In this document: in pieces, positions 6,549 to 6,626 of the stretch
Position numbering within the stretch: position 1 is the stretch's first letter
Layout: each line of letters starts with the position of its first letter
Origin: an uncultured Flavobacteriales bacterium
GTDB lineage: Bacteria; Bacteroidota; Bacteroidia; Flavobacteriales; Vicingaceae
Direction of reading: 5' to 3'
Assembly: GCA_946886085.1 (NCBI GenBank)
Contig: CAMPHX010000072.1
Coordinates: 1 to 6,626, forward strand
Length of the DNA: 6,626 bases
Translations under genes and position numbers: made by a program
The notes under the pieces: model-generated
The model's input: the letters and a program-made list of their open reading frames with translations, nothing else
What the model was told of the DNA's origin: nothing
The model's database searches: none

Positions 6549-6626
6549 ATGAGAAATTTTATACAATTTCTAGTTAAAAATTCATTTGTTTTTCTATTTC
6601 TCTTTTTAGAAGTTATTGCTTTTGCC
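6549..6626 (+). CDS. mreC: Rod shape-determining protein MreC, N-terminal fragment cut by window end
   Basis: The ATG at 6549 opens a frame that runs to the window edge (26 codons) starting MRNFIQFLVKNSFVF. A short basic N terminus is followed by a very hydrophobic run (about residues 13-26) that fits the single N-terminal membrane anchor of MreC. In the family the rest of the protein is a periplasmic coiled coil and beta domains that link the MreB filaments to the peptidoglycan synthases. The call rests on this N terminus and on its place 26 bases after mreB, where mreC is expected. The periplasmic part lies outside the window. Confidence 0.85.
   Translation, partial: MRNFIQFLVKNSFVFLFLFLEVIAFA

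Overview
The window looks like chromosomal DNA from a member of the Bacteroidota, most likely the class Flavobacteriia. The base composition is AT-rich. Starts lack Shine-Dalgarno sequences and sit behind A/T-rich leaders. One protein ends in a type IX secretion (T9SS) type B sorting domain of the gliding-motility-associated kind, which is confined to this phylum. The purH-mreB-mreC order also fits. No phage, integrase, transposase, CRISPR or RNA gene was recognised.

Layout. Positions 1-197 are non-coding. Two genes lie on the minus strand. The first in transcription order (3369 to 787) encodes an 860-residue exported multi-domain surface protein: signal peptide, N-terminal domain beginning THNRAGEI, two Ig/cadherin-like stretches, four fibronectin-III-like modules, and a C-terminal T9SS type B sorting domain. 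After a single base comes the riboflavin synthase gene (785 to 198), so the two are probably co-transcribed. A divergent intergenic region (3370-3863, 494 bases) follows. On the plus strand are purH (3864-5390, the last two steps of IMP synthesis), mreB (5488-6522, the actin-like cell-shape protein), and the first 26 codons of mreC (6549 to the window end). mreBC belong to the elongasome that guides peptidoglycan synthesis. purH appears to be a housekeeping neighbour rather than a functional partner.

The most notable structure is in the divergent intergenic region. About 286 bases (roughly 3407-3692) form a composite inverted repeat. An outer pair of arms (3417-3449 and 3651-3682, 28 of 33 aligned columns matching) encloses two separate palindromes (3450-3541 and 3557-3650). 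These abut the arms exactly and are separated by only 15 bases. The predicted fold is a three-way junction, a T shape with one closing stem and two long hairpins. The two hairpin tips share the core AGCYCGCT. The hexamer TTAAGC occurs just outside both ends and might be a target-site duplication. The element may be a non-autonomous mobile element (MITE or REP/BIME type), a structured RNA, or a regulatory cruciform between two divergent transcription units. The sequence alone does not decide between these.
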